DNA of 64,000 bases, taken from positions 35,170,019 through 35,234,018 of the forward strand of contig CM049306.1 of NCBI GenBank assembly GCA_026874595.1, in the 5' to 3' direction. The notes under the pieces are model-generated. The model saw only the letters and a list, made by a program, of their open reading frames with translations, did not search any database and was not told where the DNA came from. The first letter of the stretch is position 1. Each line of letters starts with the position of its first letter. Both the position numbers and the translations under genes were made by a program. Of this stretch, positions 1 to 14,009 are shown piece by piece. This DNA comes from Sipunculus nudus (taxonomy: Eukaryota > Annelida > Sipuncula > Golfingiida > Sipunculidae).

Positions 1-3000
1 CACCGTGCCATAAGACCATTCATCATAGCTAAAAGCAGATACCTTCAACTTTTAAATGTCAAACTTGAAAAGAGGCATGCAGGTTTTCTAAAAAAAAAAG
101 GCTGAAATTCATTTGGTCTGCCTCATACGGAATTATAAATGATCCGATTAGCAGGATCGTCAATATGTCATTATCTTCATATAAGCTTATACATTTGAAG
201 AAGATAAACAGAGATTCCCATTTAGTTCCAGAAACAAACAAAGAGTGGCTGGATCTATCATGAGAATTCAAGAAAGGTACATTTTATTAGACTAGACACA
301 AAAGACCTCATTTACGTCGTCTGTAGAGAGTTCTTTTATACGGGGCCCCCATGCGGGCCAGACTTGTTTAAGATAAAGACGATATTACTTCAAGGGTTGT
401 TTGCGGGATCTTGGTTCACCTGCGTTGAAAACAGATGACACACTATAGCGGTTCCCGGCGGGGCACCGGCCCGCTAATGATCCATGAAAGTGTGATAATA
501 TAAGTATTAATGTCTCCTAATGGATTCTGAAACATTCCATTCAAATAAGAAAGAAATAGACACCTGTCTAAATCAGAAGTTAATGAGAGGACATGGCTGA
601 ACTTTTAAATTTGGTGAATTTTTTTTTTCAAAAAGTGACTCCAAATGATTCTTTTTGCTCTTTTTGTAAGTCTGACCGACATTTAAATTCGTGAACGTGA
701 ATTTTTGCGTGTAAACTCCAAGAAAATATTGTTTAATTTTTTGTTGTCTCTCTTCCTTAATAACTTCAGTAACGTGTGTCCCCGATTCGCACCACGTAGC
801 ACCAATCGTTTCTTTTTAATAATACTGCTGTTAAATAATTTTTTAAAAATATTTTCCCAATTTTACTCATTATTCTGATAAAAATAGTAGGAAAACATTA
901 CCTAATTTTTACTTGCAAACTAAGAAAACATCAGTAAGCATGATCTCATGGAGGCTAGCTAATTTTCCGTCTTATTTGGATCCAAAAGCAAACAGGCCAC
1001 TGTATGAAAGCATGAAAAAACATCTATCGTGAATTTTATAAATGATAAACATAGAAATATCAAGTTTAGTAAAAAAGGAGCTATAAAGAAAACGTAAAAG
1101 AGCAACGCCGCTATAACGAATATCTTGTCACGAAGTCATTTGAAACGGTCCCTGCGCCTTGAAGTCGGCGGTTACGACAGTTAAGCAGCAATAAATTATT
1201 CAGACGTATTATATGTCTTTTCAAACTGTGTGATGTTGTCGACCTTGAGGTATCGGGATTCTCTCTTGATGTGGCAGCCAGTGCTTTGATCACGGCTTAA
1301 TTTAGAAAATCACGAAACTTGTCGGTCTTTATTGGCAATTGAGATAAGTATTGCCACTAATATCGACATTTTCTGACTGCTTAATGGCACCCTTTTAAGA
1401 AAGATGTTCAAATTAAGTTTAAATGGAGTCTCTTTTATTGAGCGTTTTGCCTCTTTACGCCTATCGCATCATCAGTAATATTTGCCGAGTCCATGTCTTT
1501 GATATTTAAGGCGAAGAGATTGATGTATTTTGTCTACTGAAATTATAATTTGTTAAAAGACAAAGATTCTTGGTCTTTTCAAGTACTTAACAGTAATCTT
1601 ATTTTTATAAACACCAGTTTATGTATGTTTGTATGTATGTAGTTATGTATGAATGTATGTATGTATGTATGTATATATATATATGTTTGTCTGTGTGTAT
1701 GTATGTTTATTTGCATATATGCACGTAGGTAAAGAGTAAAAGTGATGGCCTTTAGATAGACTAACTTATATATTATCACACATATGTTCTACATATATGT
1801 ATGTATGCAACTGCGTATTAATGAATTTGTATGCATGTTAGTTAGTGTGTATATGTGCATGTATACATGTAAGAATGTATATGTGTGCATGTGAGTTTAT
1901 ATTCCATAGTAACATTCCTTATCCAGGTTTAGCCAAAAAATTCAATAATTAAAATACCACTATTTTTCACGTCATCTCTTTCTTAATGATCCAGATGTCG
2001 TCATGGTAATTTGATATCATACATAGGACAACAACCCAGCGGAAAAATATATGCGAACAGACCAGTTTTATGACCCAACCGAAGATTCCACTGTACAATG
2101 GCCATAAATACTAACCCTTCGTTGCAGATCATAGTCCATTTAAAATAACGTGACAGCACAGATAACTCAAAAGAGAAAGTGAGACGAGCCACATATTTTA
2201 TGTGACACCAAATTATGCGCTCTCTTGATCTATGTGGAAGTACGTCCATGTGACGGTAGGATATCATACGCCTGGGTTATTCCGCTATGCTCAATCCTGT
2301 TTTCTGCACTGGAGCATTCAATCTATCCCCACTTGATACTGAGAGAAGAATTTCGTGCCATATTGATCATAAATACAAGATTCAGGTCTCTTTACGGAGA
2401 CCGATGCTGTGATACCGTTCCATGACTTGAATACATCGGGTGCTTAATATTAAAACTCTGCGCCCTGATAAATACGCGAAATTAAGTGATACAAGACCTT
2501 ACACGTAATATTTTTTAATGTGAATAATAATATTGATTTTAACAAATGAGGACTGCTTTTTTTTGCATTTTTAGACGATTATTATCTAATCCCAATAACA
2601 TAAGACAATATTTGAGATTTTATTTACTCAACAAGACAACTGCCCCGGACCTAATCTTCATATATTTGGATATCTTAAAGGCTTCAGTTTAAGATGGCTA
2701 TTCATATAAACAGTTGAATAAAATACTATCGGCCGCCTTAGCAATATTCTCTTGTACACGGCCATATTTTGTCTTGGTAAATAAGTTCCAAATATCCTTT
2801 TTATTTCGTCTATATGTTCCGGAAGCACTGGCACGATTCCGTCACTCGCAAACAATAGACTTAAGGGCTAGGGCTTTAGTCAGTGTACATTTCAATGGCA
2901 AGTAATCACTTAACCTTATCTCATGAAATAAATAATGTCACGTGATGAAATGAACAACTACATTATGGGTCTTCTGGATTTTGTACTAAATATTCAATTG

Positions 3001-3446
3001 TATGACGAAGGTAAATATTTTATTTCTCATTTGTGAATTTCTGAGTGCTGTGCTGACTATGTAATTCTGTAACCCCTCCTCCTTTTTAAAACCAAATAAT
3101 ATAACTGAATCATCTGTTAATATAGTAATTCCTTTTGTATGTTTTTTTCTCTGAGAAAATTATGGCAAAACATATTTTTTTATCGCAAAGACAATACATG
3201 CCAGCAAATAGGCGTGTATCATAACATATCATAGATTATAATTTAAAAATTATCCGCTTATAGAGAAAAGTGTGGGTGACATAATCCTTGTAGGGCTGGA
3301 ATGCTGAGATATTTAAATAACATAATGACGTCACACTTACTATATTCCATCCGAGCATGGGTCGCCCTTTAGTTTTATGGAGCATTTATTTATACAATCA
3401 GTTTATTTTAACAATAATACCTGTCAGCATATCAACTAAGTAATCA
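1..3446. other. gene-free AT-rich stretch
   Basis: No exon, RNA gene or full repeat element could be supported here. The open frames are short (under 90 codons), overlap on both strands and show no recognisable protein. The only clear structure is the TATG-type simple repeat near 1617-1710, listed separately. Confidence 0.5.
1617..1710. repeat. (TATG)n / TA-rich microsatellite
   Basis: Imperfect tandem TATG units run into a short TA tract and then more TATG-like units. Looser copies continue to about 1890. Read on the minus strand it gives a meaningless Tyr/Ile/His-rich open frame. Confidence 0.85.
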
Positions 3447-3815
3447 GGCCTCTTTGGTCTAGTGGTAGAACAAAGCTTTTCAAGGCGGGAGACCGTGTGG
3501 TTGAATCTCAGCCGAGGAGCGGTGGAATTTTCACTTTGGTCCCCATCCTACCACGGATAAGCGCTCTGCAGGCCTATGGGGAGGCCGTGCCGACGGCCGT
3601 GTTTTACTCATAAACATGTGCGCCTTTTTTGGGTTCATCGGTGCTATGGCCTAGCAGCTAAGAAGATTAAACACACAGGGCCCAAAGGTGCAGCAGTCAC
3701 CCGGCCTGGTTAACACAAGGATAAAAAATTAGTTTAAGCGTATGCTACTGGTTTGTCATGTAGTCCAATACCGGAATGGAATTCTTCAGATTTACATGCA
3801 TAAATGAGTTGCATT
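3447..3815 (+). mobile_element. tRNA-derived SINE, copy 1
   Basis: The head carries a pol III A-box-like TGGTCTAGTGG (3455-3465) and a B-box-like GGTTGAATCTC (3499-3509). After it comes a body shared with the copies at 26878 and 27424: the CAGCCGAGG junction, a central ACGGCCG block, GTGCGCC, an AGGGCCC block, and a tail with CGGAAT.GAATTCT.CAGAT.TACAT. The head cannot fold as a functional tRNA (no acceptor-stem pairing), so I call it a SINE rather than a tRNA gene. Its divergence from the other copies suggests an old insertion. Confidence 0.75.
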
Positions 3816-4924
3816 CAAAACCTGGAGGCGGTTACCGCCAACCCAAAAATAAAAACGAAGTTCTCCGGCAATTATATACAAGGAAACCGCCATTATACTT
3901 CGCAAAAATTTGATTAAATTAATTCATATAATATCTGAGAAAACAATGTATTTTTGTCACGACATATTGTGTGACACAGTCAGGAACATTTTCAGACAGG
4001 CATTGATTTTTATGATGATATTACTTTGAACCATAAATATGATAAAATACATCGTCGGCTTAAAGGCGCAATCCTGTCACTTCACAAGGAATCATTTAGA
4101 AAGTTGCTAAGTATACATATGTTGTTATTATGTTTGACTCAAACTTATCATTCTCTATTACCGGAGTGCATATAATTTTCTGCCATAGTAACATACTGGA
4201 CAGAATCATAATAAATGCCAAAAAAACGATAGTTGCCCCTTGGTGGGATGGACTTTAGTCCAAATTCGATAATCAACCTGAAGTAATGGTGAGATACAGC
4301 TTGTAGCTCCGCCACTTCTACTGAAGTTATTCGCCAATTTTTCTCCTTTCGAAGTGAAAAGAGATAAAGATTAAAAAACCATGTTCCAAAATCAACATTT
4401 ATATTTTATAATCGCCTGAACCTACTGATCTTTGTGGTAATTATTACTACGAAAAAGCTAATTTTAATGTAGTTGTTTGAGCATATGACCATGGACCATG
4501 ACCTTCATCAATAGAGTTAAAAAATGGCAAATTTAAATAGCAACTGCCTGTGGAACATACTCCAATTCTACAATATATCATCACGTGAAGATCTGTGTTC
4601 GAGCTTTATATATATAATCTTTTCCATCCTGTGTAAGAAATAAATTATGGTTCTTATAATGTATTTTGGGAGATCGTAATAATAGTGCATAAGCATCTCG
4701 TTTACATCCCGATGCCGATATCATGCCAAGTAAGAAGTAATTACCTTAACCATTAGCATTAGTTCACCATATATTTGCCAGTGTTTGGATACCATGCATA
4801 TACCTGAACTTAACCATACAGTCGTTAAAAGTGTGTGTCATATACAAAGTGATACAACGATAAATGGTTTTCGTGAAAGAATTTTTTTCAATTTATCAAA
4901 TCTTACATTAAAAACATGTTGAAA

Positions 4925-4926
<2 letters not shown>

Positions 4927-4966
<40 letters not shown>
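4927..4966. repeat. (TAA)n microsatellite
   Basis: About 13 uninterrupted TAA/ATA units. The poly-Ile frame seen on the minus strand is only this repeat. Confidence 0.95.
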
Positions 4967-4968
<2 letters not shown>

Positions 4969-6105
4969 CAAAAGTAGAAAACTGTTTCGTTTAATTGTTC
5001 CAATGGATATGTATCAATAAGTACTATAAATTCTCTCTCCAGCGAAAACCATAAGACATCATAGAAAGAAAAGCAAATGGATCGAAATGAGGGCATTATA
5101 TGTGGTACAACCAGGTTATACTAGTGTTTACCATCTAGTTCGCATTAAAAAAAACTGAAAATATTCTAGGCACAAATATTGAAAAAATAATAAATATCTG
5201 TCCATATGAAAAGCGCTGAAACATGTATATGGAAAGTGTTTGTACAATATATATTTTGGTTGGTGTTGAGGCTGTTTTACTTCAAGACACCACAGGCAGC
5301 TACAACTAACCATGCACAATAGGTTCTCTCCTCCGTCGCCGCCATTCCCCCGTTGTTTTACTTGATAACTGGGACAGTTGCGGGATAAGATAGCACTAAC
5401 AGCCAAGGGAACTCCATTAGGCTGGGTGTCTTAAATCCTTTTAATGCCACCGATTCGGCCGTTTTGCCGAATCACCTCTTTAAAGCATTTCTGTAGAGTC
5501 ACTGGTATTGTTGTTAAATGAAAAAAAATCACTGCCCAGGCCGGAATGGAAATACCGTTAAACCTCTTTTATGAGAGCACCTCCAGGACAAACCAACCAA
5601 CCTGGTCGTTTAAGACTTGAAATATAAGCCCTCCTGAGCCGAAACGGGATATCACCTGGGCGATAATGGGAGTACATAAAGGGGTTTTTAAATATCAACG
5701 TTCCCGAAATACAGTCACCACTTTTAAACAGTCATGAATTAAGTTAAACTGACTCAAAGACATAGGTTTTCAAACGTATACCTCAAACATCAAACTGTTT
5801 AAATGCTTTTTCATAGATTCACAGGTACTTAAACTAGACTTGCATATTTGCACATTCGCTGCCCAGCCAAATATTCCCCCAGTGCCAGGGCCTGCAACAG
5901 TGTCGTGGAGGTCCGGGTGAGTTAGTTCTAGGTGTGAAAAGCTGATAACGAGGGTGTGAAGTCCACCTGATCCAAGGGCCATAAAACCTGCCTGAGGTGT
6001 TATGGACAGAAGGATGTCATAACCCTAATTAGCTAATTAGGGCTACAGCAAGTAAAGACTTCATAGGAAACAAGCGTAAACAAACACAGATACGCGCGCT
6101 CACAT

Positions 6106-6109
<4 letters not shown>

Positions 6110-6183
<74 letters not shown>
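6110..6183. repeat. (TA)n microsatellite, ~37 units
   Basis: An uninterrupted TA dinucleotide tract. It yields an artefactual Ile-Tyr repeat frame on the minus strand. Confidence 0.97.
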
Positions 6184-6184
<1 letters not shown>

Positions 6185-6441
6185 CGAGAATATGTTTAGG
6201 CCTACACCAGCACCGGGAAAGTCAAGCGGCTCACGCAATAGGGGCTCCTGTACACACTCGGATCGACCATTGATATATTAGTGGAAATAACAGATATAGA
6301 TTCATAAAATGTCACAGTAATAGCCCCTAATCATGCATGATCATCAAATTTATAATGTCACTTTATCGATCTGGTAGAACATGCGAGGGTTTGTATCTCG
6401 TTCTGTTTTATGATTGCTATAAACGAAAAAAACGTACGTGT

Positions 6442-6520
6442 GCAAAGATGGCACAGGGGTTATGTTAGTAGATCAATAATGTATGATGGAAAACCAAATA
6501 GGTTCGATCCCACTTATTGC
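6442..6520 (+). mobile_element. tRNA-like SINE head (fragment)
   Basis: An A-box-like TGGCACAGGGG (6449-6459) is followed 42 bases later by a perfect B-box match, GGTTCGATCCC (6501-6511). The flanks do not pair as an acceptor stem and no anticodon arm is evident. A SINE head or tRNA pseudogene is more likely than a functional tRNA. The 3' side runs into an AT-rich region without the body seen in the other SINE copies. Confidence 0.45.
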
Positions 6521-7459
6521 TTTTTTTTATTTTCCCTTCATTTTACAAACTAGTATTTGTAATGCTACACACGGAATAGAGTTATTTACATACCGAAGCG
6601 ATAGCATGATGCAATGGACCTCGTAATTGTCACCGTCAAACAAAGCCGGGAATTATACGAAAAGTGTAACCTAAAATGATCTTATGATATAATACTATAT
6701 TATGAATTATCTGAAAGTCATATGTCGGGTCTGCCTATGGCTATGGTGAATTCTAAAGTGCGGTTGGGATTGCCGGTATACTAGTAAAGGGCCAACATGT
6801 TCCGCAAGTGATCGTCCGAGTTTGCTTTCAGGATTTCACAATTTACATGCACTTGTTGGCGAAGGTACTTACACATGCATATTGCTATCTATAAATATAT
6901 AGGATATGTGAAATAACTCCAAATAAGCACACCAAATAATTTGCAGCCGCGTTCCGATTACCCTTCCGATCTGTGTGTCAAGCATGTGGCATGCGCCCTA
7001 TTGTTGTTGATTGCGCAATAGGCTGTCCTAGCGGGGCAATAAAACTGAACGACCTCACGCCTCGCTATCTCGAGTTCACACCTAAAGTGTGATCTGTCTC
7101 ACTTCGGTCTCACCAGCGGGTTTGCCGAAAGTAAGTGGCCAAAACACGCCCAAATATAAAACTAAACACAACTTTTTTTTTGCGGTCCTCGCTTTTGTTT
7201 GATTCTAAGGAATAATCCTACTCGGAATCAATTTTACACGTCAGCGGGTCATGAACATATTTCACGGCAAAAGACGGGAGCCGTGGCTGTTTTCACGCTC
7301 CCCACACCTTTCCTGCTTTAGAGTTATCAAGCGCATTGATGAATTACAAATAATTCCATTTCATGACATGAAACTAATTTATAAATGAACTACTACTCAT
7401 CTGTGAAGAGTTTATTGATAAATTTAAGAGATTTCTTACTGAGAATTGCTCATAAATAC

Positions 7460-7522
7460 ATGACGAATATACCCGTCATAGGCACTGGGGGAATAAGAAA
7501 ATATGACGAGTATACTCGTCAT
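7460..7522. repeat. paired 20-bp palindromes
   Basis: The first, ATGACGAATATACCCGTCAT (7460-7479), is near-palindromic. The second, ATGACGAGTATACTCGTCAT (7503-7522), is a perfect palindrome. Both are followed by AGGCA. The pair probably belongs to the subterminal part of an eroded DNA transposon, but no complete element can be delimited. Confidence 0.6.
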
Positions 7523-8464
7523 AGGCAGCGAAAGTGTTAAATATTCGATGGAAAGACACTTCTGCAGATAAAAGGGTAACTGCATTCAGACATATTGGTG
7601 CCTAGTTGATGGAGCTTTCTTAGAATTTCAGGTGCCCAGCTGATAAGAATAAGTAGCCTTAATGAATCTCTGTGTGACAAATTTAGTGTTAAAATAATTT
7701 GTGGTGTAAAATTTCATAGGCTGATATAATTAATAGCTGAACATGTACAGGAAAATTCAAGTCATCAAGGACACGGATATTCGAGGAGGTCTTTGGGCAT
7801 TAGAAACTATAAAGTTTAAATGAACATCAATTAGTGATCTGAACTTTGCTATTATAAGGAAATGATGCATCTGATGCCTGTGAAACTTTAAATATTATGT
7901 TCCTTTGATATATGAGAAGACCAACTTCCTGTATCTTCCAAAACTTCCTGCAAAAAAAGTAAGCAATTAACCAAACAGGATTGTGTGTATTTTTATGAAA
8001 ATGGTTTCTCGTGTTCCTCATGTATAAGAAAGATTTTATATTAAATAATTGTTTTATAATTTACACAACATTTTAAAGTCGCCTAATTAATTCTTTAAAA
8101 ATAAATCTAAAATATAACCACTTTCACAGAGTCTGTGCTCTCCATGAATTACTCGAACGGTAAAAAACCTTATAGAAAGCACAAAGACCAATTGGTTTAG
8201 GATGCTCTGGAGAAACAATTGGATATTAGGTAACCGAAAGTAACTAAATCCCTCCAGTCAAGTTTCTGCGATATTTTATTTTGTCTATATTATATCTGAC
8301 GTCGCTACAGACGTTAATCGTTCGTTTTCGGTCTTTTTTTCCTGTAAGTGTTCCCAAATATACGGACTGCAATTAAGTCAAATCTAAATTGCTATCCGTT
8401 CGAATTTTCATGCTTGCGTCTACGAAATCTTGTGAGACATTTAATATAGTCTTGTTTTATTAAG

Positions 8465-8480
8465 ACCCCCCCCCCCCCAC
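8465..8480. repeat. poly-C / poly-G homopolymer
   Basis: About 14 C in a row with one interruption. Similar C or G runs occur at 24171-24185, 25990-26001 and 28988-29002, and within family D (51328, 52480, 53039, 53325). Confidence 0.9.
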
Positions 8481-9175
8481 CCTGCGTAGGATGGAGAGGC
8501 TTATAGTAGCCGTAAAACGACTCAGTAGACACTTTAAATATTTTAGGCTGGCCGTATACTTTCTACTGTCAGAGGGACGAAATAGTGCTAGGCTTATAGG
8601 GCTTGTTCAGATCATTTTCTATATTGATATTTAGGTACAAAATGTTTAGTGCAAAAACATCGATTTCAATTTATTTATCTTTTTCTCTTTTTTTCTTCTG
8701 TCATTTCCTGTTTTCCAAACAGAACATATCCAACACGGCTTTTAATTATTTCCAAAGTTGAAATTTGTGCAAAAGATCAGTCCTAAGTCAAAGATTTGCA
8801 CCTGATAATTATTTTTGACCTTGACCTTATTCCCAAGGTTGAACACTCCATAGCCGATCCCGATTATTGCAGGTTTGCGTACACTATGGTGGAGGCGTCC
8901 AATGGCAGCTTGGCGATTGCATACATCCAATCATATATTTACTCTTGAAAAATATCAGCTGTATGCTGAGAGTATGTGACTACCAATACTACATCCGATT
9001 TTGCTTTTACATTGATGGTAGTCTCAGTTCCCTGAGTTTGCTGTTGTACATGTGATACATGTCCCGGTTTTACCGCGATGTAGCCTACTTATAACTTATA
9101 ACTCTGACAAACCTCACACATTGAGGATGTCTTCCCGATGTAACACGGAAAACACATCTTCCGGACACGTTGAAA

Positions 9176-9570
9176 TAGAATTCGGATATATCGCCGTTAC
9201 ATCGGGCGATATCAGAGTGATATCGAGACATATCAGGGTGACACATGGCCACATCGGGCTGAAGTCGGGAGATATCGGGGTGACTTCGGGACATATTGGG
9301 GTGACACCGGGACAAATTGGGTGCAGTTGGGAGATTTTGGGGTGACATCGGAACATGGTGATGTGACACATCTTGGTGAAGTCGGGATACATCGGGGTGA
9401 CATCGGGAGATATTTGGTGACACTGGGACACGTCGGAGGGACGTCGGGAGATAATTGACTGACAGCGGGACAGACCAGAGGGATGTCCAGTGATATTGGG
9501 GTGATATCCGGAGATGTCAGAGTGACATCGGAAGATATTGGGATGACATCAGGACAGCACATCGGCACTC
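9176..9570. repeat. 21-bp minisatellite, ~19 degenerate copies
   Basis: Units of the form (G)ACATCGGGAGATATTGGGGT repeat every ~21 bp. The unit length is a multiple of three and the units are poor in stop codons, so several overlapping frames of about 100 codons stay open on both strands, with a 7-residue protein period (for example xSPDVTPI). These are by-products of the period, not genes: frames on opposite strands are equally open, and divergence between units is not codon-patterned. Confidence 0.9.
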
Positions 9571-9788
9571 ATCGGATGACACAAACGATGTGCGAGTAAC
9601 CTTACTATGACATACTTATGGAAGTTAACGTTTCGAAATGGGTTTGAATTTACAGGTGGGATTTACTTAGCAAGTTTGTTCATAATTGTCCTTGAAGGTT
9701 AATTATTTCATATCTTATGTGGTGGAAATTATTAGATAAATCATTCATCTGTAAGATATAAAATTCCTATATGAAAGGTTAGATTTGA

Positions 9789-9793
9789 ATATA

Positions 9794-9843
<50 letters not shown>
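9789..9843. repeat. (TA)n microsatellite
   Basis: A TA tract with one phase slip near its start. Confidence 0.95.
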
Positions 9844-9845
<2 letters not shown>

Positions 9846-12000
9846 TTAATTCAAGCTACGGTTTGCCAACATTCAAAAGTATAAAAGAGAGTAATAAAGA
9901 TCTTTTATATGGAATACCAAAGATACCCTAGTCTTTAAATAGGCTTCCATGAAAGCTTCAGAAACCTTGAATGTTAAGTAGATCGATGAATACAGGAATT
10001 CGAAGTGCGAATAACACTCGTTCGGTGCTAAATAATCTACACGCTGATTCTGATCAGGAGAATTTATAATGTCTTGAAGTTAGTTTTCTATACAACTTAT
10101 TAGGGTTCAGAAAAACGTTAGAAATGTCCTTTTGGTTCTGTTACTTTTATACTATATATGTCAACCGTGATCAGAGAAAATTTCTTTAAACGAATCAACT
10201 TTGCAAACAATATCATGCTTTTCTTAGAGATTTGTCTTTTAATTAAGTTATCCATATAATGTAATGCTGATTAATGGTTCTCCTTTGAAATATGTTCTCT
10301 GTGTATCGTATTTTATTGAAGTTTACTTAATGGCTGGAAGTTTAAAGACCGAAATGAGAGACTTACATATTTGATAAAATATCCTTAATATTTAAACACC
10401 CAAACAGTAATATGAAATTAAAGAAAAATTGTAGTTCTGGGATTCAAAACAACTTGACAAAGGCCTATTCTTATATATAGAGAGAGAGAATAACAGAGTG
10501 ACAGACTCCACATATGCATGTAAATGCCCTGCGTAATTTATTTTTCAATGTAAACATTTTAAAGGAAAAAAAATCATAAAGCGATGAATCCGGTGCGCAA
10601 TGTAAAGGAGACAAACCAATCAGATTTCTTTTTATTAAGAATATGCTTCCTCAAAAAGCGTTCGAATATGTTACCCAGTCTTGGCTTGATAATAGTTTTA
10701 TAAACAAATCTCAATGCCTATTGGCTACTGAATAGATGTTGCAGGTAAAAAGAACATAAATTGAAAAGAAAACTGATATGTCAAATAGTCGGGAAACGTC
10801 TCACTCTTAAAACATTCACCTTCTCATTCCATTTCCGAAACCTTATCACCTGGCTGTAGTTTATTTGATTTGGTTAGGAAACAATATCTGCCGTATGCAT
10901 TTGGGTTTACAATAACTGTCTTATTTATCAGTAAACTGCTTCAGTTTCTCTTTAAGAAGGTGGACATAGTGTTAAAGTGTACAATCATTCCGCCTCAGTT
11001 CCTATACGAGCGCATGAAAAAAGATACATCTAGGAATATGTTACTCTTTGTAACCTTCGGATATATATATATTTTTTCCATTTTTTGAAACGCAAACTTT
11101 ATATGTAAGATTTAAGAACATTTTTATTTATTTTTATGCCATTAACCATGTGGTCACGGGACGCACTACTTGACGACACGACTCGACTATAGACACAATC
11201 TTTCTGACACTGCCAGAAACCAGTCCGTGACGCTGACCGATGTCATATTGATACATACACGTTTCATCAATTAAATTCATCTATCTCCTCTGAATTTCTC
11301 CTAATCTTTGGGCCTAATAGTTAAACATTCACTTAGATATCATATCTATCCTTGGTGATGGAGCGCCTATGGCCGGGATCCCCAAATTCCTCAACTACGG
11401 TACTCGAGTGCCATCTTTTCCTTCTTTATGCTCTAGACGTTCCGAAGGGACTTAACGAAACTGTTTCTAACCTTTATGAATTGGGTTGCCGCGCTTTAGA
11501 CGATCAGAATAAAAACGGCTTCTCATACTGTCAATAAAGAAAAATATTTAATTGGTCAAGTGGCACATTCTTTATATGAACATACTTTCACGGTTGTAAT
11601 ACGAATATTCTAAACTTATTGTAAAAATAATATAAATAGTCATTATTGAACTGCCTTTTTTCAGCTATATTCATAATGGAATCGCCAACCTTATCCCCGA
11701 CCCATGATATTAAAAAAATTATATTTGTCAGGTATTCATAAACAACGCCTGTGCTGAATGTTGCCATGATCATATTTCTTTAAATTTCCTCGCAAACAGC
11801 ATCACATCCCCCGATGCAAGATCATCTTGTGTAAGTTGAGCTTTTACGAAAAGGGTTCGAACAGAAATGTTAGACAAAATACATCTGCTGTTTCTTCGTC
11901 ATGAGGCATTATGTTGCATGAAACAAGATAAAAAAGCGTGATCTTTCTATTCCATTGTGGATTAAATATGTACATAAATACAGAGAGAATAAAACGTGGC

Positions 12001-12010
12001 TATATATATG

Positions 12011-12070
<60 letters not shown>
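12001..12070. repeat. (TA)n microsatellite
   Basis: A TA tract with a TG interruption and a TTTA interruption. Confidence 0.95.
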
Positions 12071-12073
<3 letters not shown>

Positions 12074-13686
12074 TTAAGTTTCATCATGCCACCAAATAAA
12101 GGAGCGCTAAGCTTCGAAAGCTCGTGAATACAATAAACAGTTAATCTACATGAAGGCTTCTTCATCGTATTCCCGAACTGAAAGACTAACACGGCTACAC
12201 TAATTCTACGCACACATACTAAATACACATACACAAATTATTTTAAAAAATAATTTTAATCAAAGTTGATCCTTTTATAACAGTTTTCACATAGACGTGC
12301 TTAAATGGATATACTAAACATATAGAAGATGGAAATTAATCTTTAATCATTATGATGGATCAGTGTTATAATAGGAAATTAGACATTTTCCTTACTCTGT
12401 GAGGTAATCGCCCACACTAAATGAGTATAAGAAGGCTTTCGTCCCATAGAAATCCAATACATCCTGTTTCTCGTATGATAAATTAAAAAATAAATCTTAA
12501 AAAAAGATTTTAGTGTATTTATCCCTTAATTATTACCTAAAGCAGGATTTTGTTAACATATTTTTTAAATATGAATAAAACATATTAATATCTATATAAA
12601 TATTAGCAAAAAAAATAGTTTTAAAAGTTACAACTTTCGCCACATTCGGGCTTGGAGCAAGTGTTTTGTGCAAATTAAAGATTTTATCAGAAGCAAAAAT
12701 TTACCATTTATCATTATTTTGATTTATTTATATGTACTGGTGCAGGAAAGTATGATGGCTTTGCCCACGCGACTACATTCCTACTTCGGTTGAATTTTTT
12801 TTTATTATATTTACGAGACCTACATCCGATACGCGCCCGTTAACTGCATCACTGGATTTGTCTAAAAGATGCGTTTATGGGTTTCTTTTTGCGGCTGGTT
12901 AAATGCTTATGTACAATTTCATTTCGGCAAAGGTTTTTTTCATACATAATAATACTACCGTAACCAACGGACACCCTGTGGTGGAATGAAATTTCAGTAG
13001 ATCAAATGTTTCTGCACTCGGATATTGGCACTATCAGATACCTGTAAACCTATTATAATGATTGGTGTATGGTGTTGTGATTTATCCTTAATGGATTCTT
13101 ATATTCAATTATTCAACTTTCATGCACCTGTTTTCTTGCTCTGTGGTTTTTTAAATGGGGATCCGTTCTGAAACGCCCACGCAAGGAATGATGTTCACGG
13201 AGTAAATGTAATTTTTCCCTTGGATTGGTATATAGAATTTTCACGTGGGAGTGCACAGGGGGAAAAGAAGAAGACAGTTATGCCGTAAATGGTGGTCCAT
13301 CGGTAACATAAACCTCGGTTAGACAGCAGAACGTCCCAATATATCAAAGGATATATTGTGAATCTACCGAAAGACCGCTTGTTGGTTACGCGGAATACAC
13401 TTATCGTGTCTTCCCAACAAAGCAATGTCATGGGGCGCTCAACTTTTTTTACGTATAACAGTTTAAGTTGGTATATATTATAATTTAAAAACGTACAAAA
13501 TTTACGACGGTTTAGATGCATTAGATGCAATTCAAAAATAATAAATGAATATGATATTTATTTCTCTGGGACTCTTGGAAGCTCTCCTACTTTCTACAAC
13601 GGGCGATAATACTGCGACTCAGTATATCAGTTCACAAAATCCATGAATATTACTGCAATATTCGCCCTATAAGATTAAAGCGATAA

Positions 13687-13690
<4 letters not shown>

Positions 13691-13725
<35 letters not shown>
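13691..13725. repeat. (TA)n microsatellite
   Basis: An uninterrupted TA tract of about 17 units. Confidence 0.95.
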
Positions 13726-13727
<2 letters not shown>

Positions 13728-14009
13728 GATATTCATTTTATAATTTACACAATAAAACACTTGAATATTAACCATATATGGTAGAAATGGTTTGGTTTGT
13801 ATTTTACAGTATACTCAATTTAGCTGACCTCGCAGATTTGTTTATTTTTATTTTTATCTACTTTCTTGTTGTAGGCCGTTACAATATTGTGATCGTGCCA
13901 GGATGCTAATTAATTATCGAAAGTACATGTACACGATGCAAGTCTTTCATTCGGAATCCAATCCTCATTTCATTTGGTACAATATCACTTTTTAATAATA
14001 ATGTAGAAA

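Larger units (their letters stand above)
3816..6440. other. gene-free stretch with simple repeats
   Basis: No supportable coding sequence. It contains a (TAA)n tract and a long (TA)n tract, listed separately. A region near 5415-5680 has a short imperfect palindrome (CGATTCGGCCGttttGCCGAATCACC-like) that may be an eroded MITE but cannot be classified. Confidence 0.45.
9844..14009. other. gene-free AT-rich stretch
   Basis: No supportable exon. Several short open frames exist (for example 10870-11088, 11352-11537 and 13195-13530) but none shows recognisable domains or plausible splice context. Two (TA)n tracts inside it are listed separately. Confidence 0.45.

Noticed and set aside
6029-6238. 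Minus open frame with a long Ile-Tyr repeat
   Set aside because: It is only the translation of the (TA)n tract; the same applies to the frame at 11962-12234.
9052-9568. Four overlapping frames of 97-112 codons on both strands as candidate repeat proteins
   Set aside because: They arise from the 21-bp minisatellite, are equally open on opposite strands and lack any gene context.
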